DNA from: Sanguinoderma infundibulare
Taxonomy: Eukaryota; Basidiomycota; Agaricomycetes; Polyporales; Polyporaceae
DNA: 64,000 nucleotides
Direction: 5' to 3'
Assembly: GCA_032821775.1 (NCBI GenBank)
Contig: JAVLRN010000008.1
Coordinates: forward strand, 496,001 to 560,000
Shown: in pieces, positions 1 through 11,000 of the stretch
Layout of the letters: each line of letters begins with the position of its first letter
How positions within the stretch are numbered: position 1 is the first letter of the stretch
Made by a program: the position numbers and the translations under genes
The notes under the pieces: generated by a model
Told to the model about the DNA's origin: nothing
Seen by the model: only the letters and a program-made list of their open reading frames with translations
Databases searched by the model: none

Positions 1-113
1 CCGATCCGACCACGTCCGCTGACGTGCGGGCTCCCTCCTCGCTAGGAGTCAGGAGTTGAGGAGCGCGAGCCTGGCTTACAGCGGTAGGGACGGGATCCGC
101 TGATCCCCCAATC

Positions 114-195
114 CTCTCTCACCGCCCGCCAGGTACGCACGCCTGTGTAGCGCATGACCGCGTCGTGCCTCACTAACTCTCTCACCGCCCGCCAG
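114..195. repeat. 19-bp direct repeat in the element leader
   Basis: The 19-mer CTCTCTCACCGCCCGCCAG occurs exactly at 114-132 and again at 177-195, 63 bp apart, just upstream of the gag start. It may belong to the terminal split repeats of the element or be a local duplication; the window starts too close to decide. Confidence 0.6.
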
Positions 196-257
196 CTTTG
201 CGTTGTTTGTTATTCGCTATATATATCAAACATCTTTCGGATCACACATACACCCCT

Positions 258-1439
258 ATGGGACCGTCCGAAAATGCAAGCGACCGACTTTTGCTCGCGC
301 ACCGCGCAGCTACATCAAAGTGCGAGCAAGTGGTCGACAATTACCGCAAACAGCGAGCCTCGAGAGCAGCGGCAGTACGAATACTTACCACAACGCTCTC
401 TGCCGCAGAAACCGCACTGGACGAGGTCACCATCGAGTCTTCGCTTGACTCCTATCTCAAGCAACTCGACGAAGTCGACAAAATCCGAGCAGATGCAGCA
501 GCGCAACTCGGCAAGCGCTTCAGCGGAGGATCTAAGGGCGGAACCGATGCGACTGGCGGAAATCCGAGCGCAACCAGTGAGCCTGGACAGGGTGCGCATA
601 CTTCCACACACACACGCGCCACTACAGCCTCTCGCCGCTCGAGTGCCCAACCAACCACCTCGCACCACGGTTCTTCGCCCGAGTGCTCCTCTGCTAGGTC
701 TTCCTCGTCGGAGCGAGACCGGAAGCGAAGGCGCACCAACCCATCAAAATACGCATGGGCCACCACCCTCGCTACCGCCTCAGACCTGCTCAGGCCCGAG
801 CTCCGGAAGACTCTCGAACTTCTCCGAGAGTACGCCAAGGATATCAAATTCTGTAAGGCAAATCTCGTCAATTCTGGAACAGCGCCTGAGTTCCCCGACT
901 CCGAATGGAGTAACGTCCTTCTCGGGAAGCCCGTCGACCTCGACAGGGTCCTTAGTAACCAGTACGCCCTCACAGTCGATGAAAAGCATGCAGAAAGTAT
1001 CGGAGACCTCGAGCTTACCTACAAAGCGGCCGCTCCTGTCAAGGTTATCCGATCCGCCGGGGACTGGATCATCGCTTACCAGCGTGCCAGTCTCGCCATC
1101 ACCTTTGCCTTCCCGCATCGGCGATCCGAGCTCGATGGCTACCAGCAACACATCTTTGGTCTTTTCGCAGCCGTCGACCCTTCACTTCAGCAGCGCATCA
1201 TCGACTACGACCGCGCAGTGCGCAAGCGCGTCGGGTCGGTCCGAGACACCCTACTCACCGATTTCGACCGTTTCAGCGACCTCCGCACCCAATTCATCGA
1301 TTCGGGAGGTGCCTGCACTTCCACTGCAAACTCTCGGCAAGCGAACTCGACTCGCTCAGGAGGACGTCCGCGTCGAAGCCGCGAAGCGTGCCTGCGATGG
1401 AACCGTGGCATCTGTACCTCGACAGACTGCCGATTCTGA
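258..1439 (+). CDS. gag-like protein of the DIRS-type element, prematurely stopped
   Basis: The product would be the nucleocapsid-type protein packaging element RNA. I start it at the first in-frame ATG (258), giving 393 residues with a basic, Ser/Arg-rich N-terminal third and a helical core. The C-terminus runs into cysteine-rich sequence (C-LRWNRGIC-...-C) and stops at TGA 1437-1439. In the same frame, directly after this stop, lies CDTCGANHTSRNC, a CX2CX3HX4C zinc-knuckle-like motif, followed by a second TGA at 1500-1502. The first stop therefore removes the last 20 codons, including the knuckle. A CGA-to-TGA change at a CpG would explain it (inference). The RT frame is +1 relative to gag and is open across the whole of gag. 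Confidence 0.65.
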   Translation: MGPSENASDRLLLAHRAATSKCEQVVDNYRKQRASRAAAVRILTTTLSAAETALDEVTIESSLDSYLKQLDEVDKIRADAAAQLGKRFSGGSKGGTDATGGNPSATSEPGQGAHTSTHTRATTASRRSSAQPTTSHHGSSPECSSARSSSSERDRKRRRTNPSKYAWATTLATASDLLRPELRKTLELLREYAKDIKFCKANLVNSGTAPEFPDSEWSNVLLGKPVDLDRVLSNQYALTVDEKHAESIGDLELTYKAAAPVKVIRSAGDWIIAYQRASLAITFAFPHRRSELDGYQQHIFGLFAAVDPSLQQRIIDYDRAVRKRVGSVRDTLLTDFDRFSDLRTQFIDSGGACTSTANSRQANSTRSGGRPRRSREACLRWNRGICTSTDCRF

Positions 1440-1497
1440 CACATTTGCGACACGTGCGGAGCCAATCACACTAGTCGCAACTGCCGAAAGGGCCCGC

Positions 1498-3357
1498 AAT
1501 GAGCTCTTTTGCGACATCGCTCGTCCACGCCACCTTCGCCGCTTAGTTTGGGCGGATCACGATGAACCGCACCATCGGTTTTCGGACGTATCTCTTACAC
1601 ATTTGCCTGTTCCTGACGTTCCACCCGAAGTCCGCGCGGACCCCATAGTCAATTCCACGCTCGCCGAACGCCCGGATCTTTTCAAGATCGTTACGCCTAT
1701 CAGAATCGACGTTTATGAAGCTCTACTGCGCGACCATCCCAATCGCCCCTTCATCCGATCTGTTTGCCGCGGTCTTCGAGAAGGCTTCTGGCCCTTTGCC
1801 GATGAAAAACCGGACTACTATCCGGACACCTGGGATGAAGCGAGACCACCCTTAGCTGATGAACGCGCACGCCAATTCCTGCGCGACCAGCGAGATGAAG
1901 AAATCTCTCTCGGTCGCTACTCTCCCTCCTTCGGAACAGACCTCTTGCCTGGGATGTACTGTATGCCCATACATGTCGTCCCCAAGCCTCATTCCGACAA
2001 ACTTCGACTTGTTAATGATCAAAGCGCCGGCCATTATTCTCTCAATTCTATGATTCGCCCGGAAGCTATCAAAGGGGCAGTGCTCGACGGTATGCCCGTT
2101 TTCGGAGCAGACATACGCCGTATCCGACGCCAGTTCCCATATGAACCGCTCATCATTTGGAAATCAGACGTTTCTCAAGCATACCGCCGCATGCCGGTTT
2201 CGCCTTATTGGCAAATCCGGCAAATCATTACCATCGACGGCCAGCGCTACGTCGACCGGTGCAATCTCTTCGGCGGCCGCGGTTCTCTTCGTATCTGGCT
2301 AGCTTTTTACTCCCTAGTCATCTGGATCGCCATCACTAAACGAGGTGTCCGAACCGTAGCTGTCTATGTTGATGACAACTACGGCGTCGAACTCCTCCGC
2401 CGAGCGCTCTGGTACTCTGCTTCACACTGTTACAAACCTGCCGACCAGACGCGCATGCTCCTCCTCTGGGACGAACTCGGCGTCTCTCACGATCTGCCCA
2501 AGCAGGAAGCCGACCCCTCTCTCCGAGTAATCGGTTTCCTCTGCGACTCCCGCTCCTGTACAGCTTCTTTGCCCGCCGAATCGAAAATCAAACTCCTTGA
2601 CTCCATCCATCGTTTCCTCGACACCTCATTCTCCCGCCGCCGCTCCCTGACCGAATTCAAAGCTCTCGCCGGTTACGTCAACTGGGCCCTTAACGTCTAC
2701 CCTCTTTTGAAGCCCGCTCTCTCCTCGCTCTATGCCAAAATCGCCGACAAGGAAATTCGTGACGCCAAACTGTACATCAATAAGTCAATCATCGACGAAC
2801 TCTCCTGGTTTGTGCGTCACCTCCGCGACCTACCCGGAGTCAATTTCTTGTCCGCTTCCGCCTGGACCCCCGCAGACCTCAAAGAGTACTCACCCGCCGA
2901 CGAACTAGCGTTCGTCGACGCATGCGCCACCGGTTTAGGTCTGTACTTCCCGTGGCTTCACCTCGCCTTCTACTCTCCCATTCCTCCTTCCACTCCGCGT
3001 ATCATCTTTTTTGCAGAAGCTCTCGCTATCTGTTCTGCTCTCCATCGTCTTCCTGCCTGGATCGCGTCCGGACGTACCGTCTCTCGGCTCGCCATTTTTT
3101 CTGACAATACCAACTCCGTTGCTATGTTCAACACCCTCCGCGCAGACCCTCCCTACAACTCCATTCTCATCTCCGCCATCGACGTTCGCCTTCAGTACAA
3201 CGTCGACCTGCGCGTCGACCACATCCCCGGTGAGCTCAACGTTATCGCCGACGCGATTTCCAGAAACAATTTTTCCAAAGCCTCACGTCTCGACCCCCAC
3301 CTCCACCTCTTCCATTTTACACCCCCTCGGGATGCGTTGGGGGGCCCCGCCACTTAA
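1498..3357 (+). CDS. reverse transcriptase-RNase H (pol) of the DIRS-type element
   Basis: This copies element RNA into DNA. The reading frame is open from an ATG at 154, but the part before about 1500 overlaps gag in another frame and looks like its shadow, so only the homologous part is given here; the true start is unknown. The RT catalytic motif YVDD is at 2365-2376, preceded by palm motifs around LRLVNDQSAG and KSDVSQAYRR. RNase H follows with the acidic residues of FVDACATGLG, FAEALAI and FSDNTNS and a terminal HIPGELNVIADAIS. No frameshift or stop is visible. The stop codon TAA (3355-3357) shares its last A with the ATG of the recombinase ORF. Confidence 0.85.
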   Translation, partial: NELFCDIARPRHLRRLVWADHDEPHHRFSDVSLTHLPVPDVPPEVRADPIVNSTLAERPDLFKIVTPIRIDVYEALLRDHPNRPFIRSVCRGLREGFWPFADEKPDYYPDTWDEARPPLADERARQFLRDQRDEEISLGRYSPSFGTDLLPGMYCMPIHVVPKPHSDKLRLVNDQSAGHYSLNSMIRPEAIKGAVLDGMPVFGADIRRIRRQFPYEPLIIWKSDVSQAYRRMPVSPYWQIRQIITIDGQRYVDRCNLFGGRGSLRIWLAFYSLVIWIAITKRGVRTVAVYVDDNYGVELLRRALWYSASHCYKPADQTRMLLLWDELGVSHDLPKQEADPSLRVIGFLCDSRSCTASLPAESKIKLLDSIHRFLDTSFSRRRSLTEFKALAGYVNWALNVYPLLKPALSSLYAKIADKEIRDAKLYINKSIIDELSWFVRHLRDLPGVNFLSASAWTPADLKEYSPADELAFVDACATGLGLYFPWLHLAFYSPIPPSTPRIIFFAEALAICSALHRLPAWIASGRTVSRLAIFSDNTNSVAMFNTLRADPPYNSILISAIDVRLQYNVDLRVDHIPGELNVIADAISRNNFSKASRLDPHLHLFHFTPPRDALGGPAT

Positions 3358-4367
3358 TGCCTAAAGCCTCTCGATCACGGCTCCCTCGTCCCGAGCCGTG
3401 GTCACACGAACGCCTCGTCCACGAACGTGCCGTTGCTCTCACCCACGCCCTCGACTCCCAGACCCGCGACTCCTACCGCACCGCCCTCAATTCTTATCTC
3501 CTCTTCTGCCACGACCACCATTACGATATCGAACCTACCCCCAACACTCTCTCCCTTTATATCGTCTACGAATCCAATCGCATCCAACCCCGCTCTGTGA
3601 AGACCTATCTTTGTGGCGTGTCCAGCGCTCTCGAGCCCGCTTACCCCGCTGTGCGCGACGCGCGCAAATCCCTTCTCGTCAAAAACACCCTCAAAGGGTG
3701 TATGCGACTTTTCAGTCGCCCCATTCACCGCAAAGCACCCCTCACCCGCGCCGACCTCCTCTCCATCTACTCCTCCCTTCCTGCCTCACCTTCCCACGAC
3801 GACCTCCTCTTTATCACCCTTCTCCTTACCGGTTTTTACGCCCTCCTGCGTCTCGGCGAACTTACTTGGCCAGACGCCCTCGACCATCGCTCTTACACAA
3901 AGATATCCCGCCGCCTTTCCGTTTCCATTTCTCACTCCGATTTCTCCTTCACCCTTCCCTCCCATAAATCCGACCGCTTCTTCGAGGGTGACCGCGTCCT
4001 CGTCCGCCTCCAGCATTCACCTCCCCATCCCGATCCCTGGCGTGCCTTCACTGCCTACCTCTCCTCTCGCGACGTTTCTTTCCCCTGCCGCTCGGAACTT
4101 TGGTTGCGCGCAGACGGCTCGATCCCGCTTCGCTCCTGGTTCCTCCGCCGCCTCCACGCCGCCCTCCCCACGTCAACAAACATCAGCGGCCACTCCATGC
4201 GTGCCGGCGGCACTACTGCCCTCGCGCTCGCCGGTGCATCCCCGCTCATCATTCAAGCGGCCGGCCGCTGGTCCTCCGACGCCTGGCAGATTTACGTTCG
4301 CAAACACCCTACCCTCATGCACGCTTTCCTCCTCACGCACCAAAATCCCACACCCACCTCGCCGTGA
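3357..4367 (+). CDS. tyrosine recombinase of the DIRS-type element
   Basis: The enzyme would integrate the circular DNA form by site-specific strand exchange. The 336-residue product has the lambda-integrase-like catalytic set: Arg in LLRLGELTW (about residue 164), His and Arg in GHSMRAGG (about 279-282), a His/Trp-type position in GRWSSDAW, and the nucleophilic Tyr in QIYVRKHP (about 312). The N-terminal part looks like a SAM-like core-binding domain beginning near residue 30. Every catalytic residue is present and the frame is intact. Its ATG overlaps the RT stop in a TAATG arrangement, which suggests termination-reinitiation translation; this is inference. Confidence 0.85.
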   Translation: MPKASRSRLPRPEPWSHERLVHERAVALTHALDSQTRDSYRTALNSYLLFCHDHHYDIEPTPNTLSLYIVYESNRIQPRSVKTYLCGVSSALEPAYPAVRDARKSLLVKNTLKGCMRLFSRPIHRKAPLTRADLLSIYSSLPASPSHDDLLFITLLLTGFYALLRLGELTWPDALDHRSYTKISRRLSVSISHSDFSFTLPSHKSDRFFEGDRVLVRLQHSPPHPDPWRAFTAYLSSRDVSFPCRSELWLRADGSIPLRSWFLRRLHAALPTSTNISGHSMRAGGTTALALAGASPLIIQAAGRWSSDAWQIYVRKHPTLMHAFLLTHQNPTPTSP

Positions 4368-4659
4368 TAACCTTCTCAACCTCTCCATCTTCCGCGCTTC
4401 GCGCTCTCCTCAATTATACCTCTACTAGTATCCTTTTCCTTACCGTTCGCCCGTTTCGGTTCCACGTCAATCAATCGGGGTGTCACGGGCCGCGACCGTG
4501 GCACTCGAGTCCCGCTATTTCTGCGCTCGAGTCCCGTTTTTTATCCCGCCTCTCGTTCGAGTAACTACTCCTCCTCCTCCTTCCTGTCGACAGCAAACGA
4601 AGCAAAGCGCGGGACGGTTTAAACATTCAATTGTCACTCCGGCCCTGGTTAAAGGCGTA

Positions 4660-5225
4660 GCATGAAGTCCACCTGGAAATTGGTAGCTGCGCGTTTGTGT
4701 CCCGTTCGCGTACGCCGTTTCTGCCTGCGAGTCTGCAGCGGAGTGGTCGATAGGGCCGAAGATCAGGAACCTCGAAGCAGGGACAGGGACGAGAGGAAGT
4801 GACAGGGAGGAGAGTGTATGGATAAAAGGGATTCCGTGGGGGGCGTGTCGAGGCACACTGCATGAGTTCGGAAGGTGCGTAGAGCCCGAGGCAATGTCAC
4901 TGCTTTGTTTGTGATCGTAGTGTAGATTGCACGTTCTTCTTCCACTCGCGGGAGTCTCTACTTTTCGCGCGGGTTAGTGAAAAACCCCTGTGTGGAGAGA
5001 GCTGAAGACCGCGTGGGGGAAACGATTTCTCGAAAGCGCGCGAGTGTTGAAACGCGCGAGGGTCGTGGTGGTCCCGCGTGCGGATGCCACATCGTCCCGA
5101 CCAGTTGGTGGGCGATCAAAGAGGAAGGTCGAAGAACAACTTTGTGGATGAACGCTGAGCCGTGGGGTGCGAAAGGGACGAAATGCGACGGTTGAGCGGA
5201 AATGCGGCACACCCGGGCCGCCTTA
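4660..5225 (-). repeat. dispersed repeat copy R1
   Basis: Read on the minus strand, this segment matches 25120-25720 and 25775-26540 in order and orientation. Shared stretches include a CCCACCAACTGG-type block, a GGGACGATG block, an ACACTCTCCTCC block and a CCTGATCTTCGGCCCTATCGA-like block. No conserved long ORF survives in all three copies, so it looks like a non-coding or decayed repeat of roughly 0.6-0.8 kb. It lies between the retrotransposon and an NSE3 fragment. No terminal repeats or target duplication were found. Confidence 0.6.
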
Positions 5226-5261
5226 GGTGCTTACGTACTGACTGTTGTAGGCGCCCAGCGA

Positions 5262-5610
5262 TACGCGCGACGCGTGCTTGGAACTGCTTGCCTTGCCTCT
5301 TCCACGAGCAGCGGAGGCTGCCGCTGAGGAGGATGAGATATCGAAGAAAGGTGCGTCTCATCAGTGTTACGCGTCGTGCTTACCGTTGAGCACATCATTT
5401 GCAGTCTTGGGGACCGGGGCGCTCATGTTCAATGCGGTGGGCCTTGCTGCTGCGGCCAACTATATCCTCCAAAAGACCTTTGGAATGAACCTCGTTGTGA
5501 AGCAACCATGCCGTTTGACTAGGGCATGAGTGAGGATGACACGGGCCTCCTGGACAAAACTGGTGTCAAGAGGAAAGGTGAGCTGTATGTTTGTGCTCGG
5601 GATGATTGGC
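5262..5610 (+). pseudogene. NSE3: NSE3/MAGE-domain fragment (copy D)
   Basis: This is a decayed piece of the MAGE-homology gene found intact at 60152-61781. It holds the end of exon 1 (DEISKK, then a GTGCGT donor), an intron, and most of exon 2: LGTGALMFNAV, then KTFGMNLV, then TGVKRKGELY. Relative to the intact copy, one G is missing just before the DEISKK codons, shifting the frame. A stop also interrupts exon 2 near 5527, and the rest of the gene is absent. It is on the opposite strand to the two full copies. It cannot encode a working SMC5/6 subunit. Confidence 0.7.
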
Positions 5611-5632
5611 GTCGAGAGCTGGCGAGTGATCA

Positions 5633-6195
5633 TTATCCGTTGTTGTCCGCGCCGCACAGCTCGAAAATCCCAGTGTCGGAATCCGCAGTTATGTGGTGGA
5701 ACCTGTGTGGTATGAGCGCTGCGGATTCGTTGCGCAGGTCTCCCCCTCCGGGTACATGTGTCCGACTCCGTGCCCGCCGGTTTTCCTCCTCCGCGAGCTG
5801 TCGCTGGTGCTGGGCATCTGCCTCTGCCGCCTCCGTTGCCCTCCTCGCGTCCTCCTTCAGCTTCTCCTCGCGCTTCTGCACCTCCTCGCGCTCTGACTCC
5901 GCCGCGCGCATCCAGGAAGAATGAGCTTCTTCGGCCTCCCTGCGGATGCGCTCCGCCTCTGCCTGAGCAGCCTCCATGGCCGCATGCGCTTCGCGCGCGC
6001 GCTTGGCCTCCATCTGGGCCTCCCGTGCGAGCCTCTCCACTTCCTCCCTGGCAGCACGTGCAGCTTCTTCGTACTGCTCCTCTTCGCGTCGGAGTCAATC
6101 GGCCTCTACGATGTCGTGGTGCGTTGGGTTCTCCTATGGGGCCCGCCACGGAGGCTGTCTAAGAGCCAGGTCATCGCCGAGAAGACTGCGCCCAT
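5633..6195 (-). pseudogene. coiled-coil protein, decayed 5' end
   Basis: From about 6090 down to the stop at 5633 one minus-strand frame encodes a long Glu/Ala/Arg-rich heptad coiled coil (EEQYEEAARAAREEVERLA and onward), ending with an uncharged tail. Upstream in the same frame a TGA interrupts the segment where a tryptophan codon would fit. A possible N-terminus MGAVFSAMTWLLDSLR at 6195 is in another frame, with no convincing intron between. I do not recognise the family. It may be a real gene with an unseen splice form, but a decayed gene is simpler. Confidence 0.4.
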
Positions 6196-6847
6196 TGTGT
6201 GAGGAGAGGGAAGGCTAGGGTAGGAGTTGCAGGACAGCAACTTCGCGCATTTCCTGCTATTTAGCTGTGTGCTTGCACAACGGGACGACACGTACGTCGT
6301 CCAAAAGATGCGGGCGGGGGTGCTGCGGTAGGTCCGAATCAAGTCCCGGTATAGGTATCACGGTCACTATCTACATACTGGTAGACTCGTATATCGAGAG
6401 AAGCTGGGGGTGATGTAAGTGCGGTAAGGCTGGCGAATGCAGATCGCCTCCAGATTCCGAACGCGTTTAGTTTGCGTATGGTTATATCAACTCCTGGACA
6501 CTAACCTGAATGCGACACTGTATGTGTGCATTTGCGAGGCTGATTTCCTCCACGCGCCAGCTTAGCGATTGCGCTGACGCGCAACAATGGCATCTTTGCT
6601 ATGGTCACTAGCAAAATCCCATTATACTCAGCCGACATATTTGAACGCGTCGGATTGCGTGAATGCGGTCAATATTGGGTGTTCTGGCACTGAAGCCCTG
6701 CACTCCGCCTCGCCTGTTCGGTTCGGCCGCGAGTCTATAGACGCATGCGACCTTGGCTTGGCTAGTGTCAATTTTAGCTGCATAATGCAGGATTGGGAGG
6801 CTGCAAGTATATTGTATGTCCCGTCATCTGTCGTTTAACTCCTGACA
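6196..6847. other. intergenic, nothing recognisable
   Basis: No ORF with protein-like composition, tRNA or repeat related to other parts of the window was found here. Confidence 0.5.
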
Positions 6848-7779
6848 TTGACGCGCCACTTCTCAGATTGTCGTAACTCTCGCCGCGACCCGCTTCCCCG
6901 ACGAAGTGGAGCTGTGCCAAGGAACTCCCCGCCGACTTCTCCACGCACGACGTCCTCGACATCTGGTCCCCCACTGATCAACCAGAGATGTCGCTCACCC
7001 CCGCAAAAGTCACCCTCACAGTGCACAGCGCCAAATGGTATCAGCCAGCAGTGGATCGCCGACCTCCAAGCCATCGCGGACACACTAATCAACCTGGTCG
7101 TCGCGCTCACCTTCTCTGGTCCCAAACCATCTGTCTTCTCCCTACAGGTCACGTCCGCCCAGACGTCGGCTCTTACCATGCCAAGAAACAGACGCAGTAA
7201 AGCCCTCACGGTAGGGCACGGGCTCGCAGCACGGTACGTGCCCAACGTAGTCTTCGAGATAACCCTCTGGCAGAGCTTGGATATATTTGAGCATGGGCGA
7301 TGGCTGTCTATGTATGGCAATAGGATGGAATCCTCCGTATCCTCGTGTGCTGAGTTTCATGATGCGGCCAGAAATCAAGGCGGATTCTGGCGAGTTTGGC
7401 AGTTCGGAAGGCAGATGACTGAAATGGTCTTTCCCATGATGCGCATTCAAGGTGCAGCCGAAAACAGCCGCGGCCGACCACCCTCGAAGAACATGAAATG
7501 GGTCGCAGGGCAAACCGGCTCGAAGAGCGGACAGGCGAACAACGGCGACCACTCGGGTCACCGACGGAGAGGCAGGGGCTCAGTCAAGCGCATCACGGCA
7601 TCCAGTTGGCGGTGTCCACCGACTTCTACGACGACGGCGCCAGTCTCAGTGCCACGGAGGACGAAGGCGTAAGCGAAGCTGAAAAAGCTGACGAGGACGA
7701 CGATGAGCACACGCAGGAGCCCGAGCACATCGAGAATCATGAGGATTTCTTCACAGAGGTGCATACGTCTCAGCTGTAG
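6848..7779 (+). other. possible unrecognised gene
   Basis: Two overlapping plus-strand frames are open. One runs 6848-7672 and is Ser/Arg/Pro-rich with no known motif. The other ends at 7779 with a markedly acidic tail (SEAEKADEDDDEHTQEPEH). A splice near 7600 could join them, but no clear intron is visible and codon use does not favour either. Treat it as a hypothesis; nothing indicates a function. Confidence 0.2.
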
Positions 7780-8052
7780 CAATGACTCGTAATTGATACA
7801 GGACAGCGATGCAATCCCTTATGAGGATAGAGCGCGACGGTGGGAGAAATCGGGGCCCCCGACCCCATACGGAAGGGCCGGCCGCGTGGGTCTACCTTGG
7901 GCCAGCACAGGCAAGCCCTGATTGTATTTCTATTGTCCGCTGATCATGGAAAGAACCGGGGCCGTTGTTTCCCGGCGTTTAAGACGCGATCCCTCATGCG
8001 CAGTTCTAACCACTGTTCCTTTTCTTCCAGCCTCCATCTCCCTCCTTCCGCC

Positions 8053-11000
8053 ATGAGCCTGCATGTCTTCGACTCGACCCCGACGATCTCGCGCAAAGCG
8101 AATGACGTCCTCAAGAGTGTCGGAAAGGTAGAGCTTCCGCAATTTCGCGCTCAGCTTGTCCAAGACATCTCCGGCCGTTCTGTGGTGATTGAGGACACGG
8201 ACGTGTTCATGGACAAATTCCTTCCCGCTCCCAAAAAGAACAAACGTCGGAAGAAAGGCACCAAACGCACCAAGAAGAAGGCGACTCCCAAGAACCCGTT
8301 CGCCGAGTTGGAGGGCGCAGATAACATGTCTGAAGCCAAGGTGGTCAAACTCTTCGTGAGTTCAACTCAACCACCGTTGCTAGCGCTTCGCCGTCTCACT
8401 TTTCCACTAGACCGAGGCCGTCACCAAACACAAGCTCACACGCGGGCTGGCATTCAAACGTTGTGATTCACGACCAGACCAGTGGAAGAGGCGCAAGAGC
8501 AAGAATGCAAAACCCGGTGATGAGCCGAAGCTCGACAAGATGAAGCAGAAGATCAATGCCGGTTTCTACCGTGCCTCCCGCGCGCCCAAGAACGGACGTC
8601 CTTACTGGGCGGACCAGCTCGTTCCTGTGGAGTTCAAGAGCCGGAAGCAGGGGAACGTCCGCGATCCTTTCGAGGATGGCGACGACGACGAAGACGGCGA
8701 AGGGGACGATGACGAGGAAGACCCAGACGCCATCGACGAGGACGAGCTACCCGAGCTCGTTTCAACTGACGATGACGACGATATGCCCCAACCGATGTTC
8801 TATCCCTTCGAGCCGACCTCGTACACCCGCAAGGCGACTCGGGGACAGCTCACTTCCTACGCCGACCTTCTCATGGCCGTCCAACAGCGGACGTTCATGT
8901 TCATGCTCTTCATCATCGGCCGCCGCTGCCGTATCCTCCGCTGGGACAGGGCTGGCGTCATCGTGACCCCGTTGATCGACTACTTCGAGAACTCGGAGAC
9001 GGTGTGCGAGTTCCTGCGGCGCATCTCAGTCCTCGACGACGACGAGCTTGGGTTTGATCCCACCGCAACGCGTCTCTCGGAGTCCGATGCCGAGTGGAAG
9101 GCAATGGACCGCCTTGCCGTTCCACTCGAAACGGATATCAACAGCACCCCACGGGTTCTCGCGGATGGCGAACTCAAGCCGCAGGATGAGGACCTCGAGG
9201 AGCCTGAGGAAGGCGAGGAAGACGTCTCAATGCCTGAGGTCGAGGATGACGAAGAGGCTTCGGAAGGAGAGGACGACGAAGAGCCCGTCTTCGACTACGT
9301 ACGGAAACGTTTCACCAAGTCGCTCGCTGATCCGCATTGGCCCCGCTACAAGCTGAAGGTGCACGATGGTCCGACCGTTCGCAAGTTCCTCGTCGGGAAA
9401 CCTGCTTTCTGCGCTCACGGAGCGATTGGCCGAGGTACCCGTGGATACGTTGCCGTCGACGCCGCCACTAGTGAATTCGTGTGGTTGAAGGATGCCTGGC
9501 GGGCCTCATACGAGCTACTGGAGGAGGAGGGCCTCATTCTCAAGCGCATCAACGAAGCTGACGGTATCGATGGTGTCCCGACCGTGCTCTATCATGGGGA
9601 CGTCCCCGGGCCTTCCCAAGAGACGGCGACCGCCGGCTGGTGGGAGAGCATGAACCCTCCACGAACTGACCATGCGTCTCAGAACCCTCGTTGTTCTCTC
9701 GACACGCCCCCTCCAGCACCTTCTGCTGAGGACGCGTTCCAGTCCGGTGGAGTAAAGCGCAAGAGAGATGGCGACTCCGACTCGGAGTCCGGCAGCGATG
9801 CTCCCGAACAACCAGACTTCCGGCTCGACTGTCCCATACGCCGGCACAAGCACTATCGTCTCGTCATGCGCAAAGTGTGCATGCCACTCAAGATGTTCAA
9901 GGATGGGAAGCAGTTGCTACAAATTGTTCTTGACTGTCTTCAAAGTACGTTTTCCTGCTCCTCTGCATTCGATCTATCTCTAATGTCTCAATCTTAACAT
10001 AGCGCACCAACTCGTGGCGACGCACGAGCGTACCAAGATCCTACATCGCGACATCAGCGACGACAATATCCTGATCTTTCCCAAGGTCGAGACGGGTAAA
10101 GACGGGGTTCGCAGGCTGGTGTGGAAGGGCATCCTCACCGATTGGGAGATCTCCAAGCCCATCGAGGAGCCCGGTGTCGCTGCTCGAGCTCAGCAGCCGG
10201 AGAGGACGGTACGTTTCATGCCGTGAATATTATGTCAATTCTATCCTCACGAAGTGTCGCTTTTAGGGAAGCTGGCAATTCGCTTCGGTAAATCTCTTGA
10301 ATAATGCCGGACTCGTGAAGATCTCGGACGACTTGGAATCCCTTGTCCTCATCCTCATATACTACGCCGTGCGCTATCTCCGTTCCAACATTCCCTACGG
10401 TTCCGACATCGCATCTTTCCTGGATGAGTGCTTCGACTGTTACTCAATCAAAGGCGGCTTGATCGTCTGTGGATCGCGCAAGCAGTCTATTGTCGGGGAC
10501 AAGGGACAACTTATGTACGGTGAGGGCGACTCTGCTTATCGGATCGGGTTCCACTGCACACCGCTAGACAAGGTGATCAGCCAGACACTCATGCGTTTCT
10601 GCGCCCTCTACAAGGTGAATAAGTACAATTTCTGGAAGGAAGAGAACCTGTCCTCGCCCGAGGAATCCCAGGAGCCATTCCTCCTCGGCCGCAGATCAAC
10701 TCCGGATTGCCGGAGCCAACGGCTGACTGAACACGACAAGAAGATCCTACAATATGAGGCCGACTGGGACGGTCACCGCGAGCAGCCTAACCACCCCCAT
10801 GAGCCAACGGATGAAGAGAGGACGCTTGCTTCGCAGGTTTCCGACCACAGGTGGATATTGTGGGCGTTCCACGCGGTTCTGAAGGTTGAATATGAATCCA
10901 GGTGGGATGAGCTTCGGAGGCATCCTAAAGGAGACCGGGTGCCAAAGGGCTGGGTATCACCTCATTCTGTCATCCCTGTCAGTGGGATAACCCCTGGACA

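Larger units (their letters stand above)
1..4600 (+). mobile_element. DIRS/Ngaro-like tyrosine-recombinase retrotransposon
   Basis: Three coding units lie in order on one strand: a gag-like ORF, a reverse transcriptase-RNase H ORF and a tyrosine recombinase ORF. This order without an integrase or aspartic protease defines the DIRS order (DIRS/Ngaro), which integrates by a tyrosine recombinase through a circular DNA intermediate and leaves no target-site duplication. No methyltransferase domain is visible, which fits Ngaro better than DIRS1. The element may begin left of the window. I could not identify the split direct repeats expected at its ends, so the right border near 4.6 kb is approximate. 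Gag carries one premature stop, while the other two frames are open, suggesting a young but damaged copy. Confidence 0.8.
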
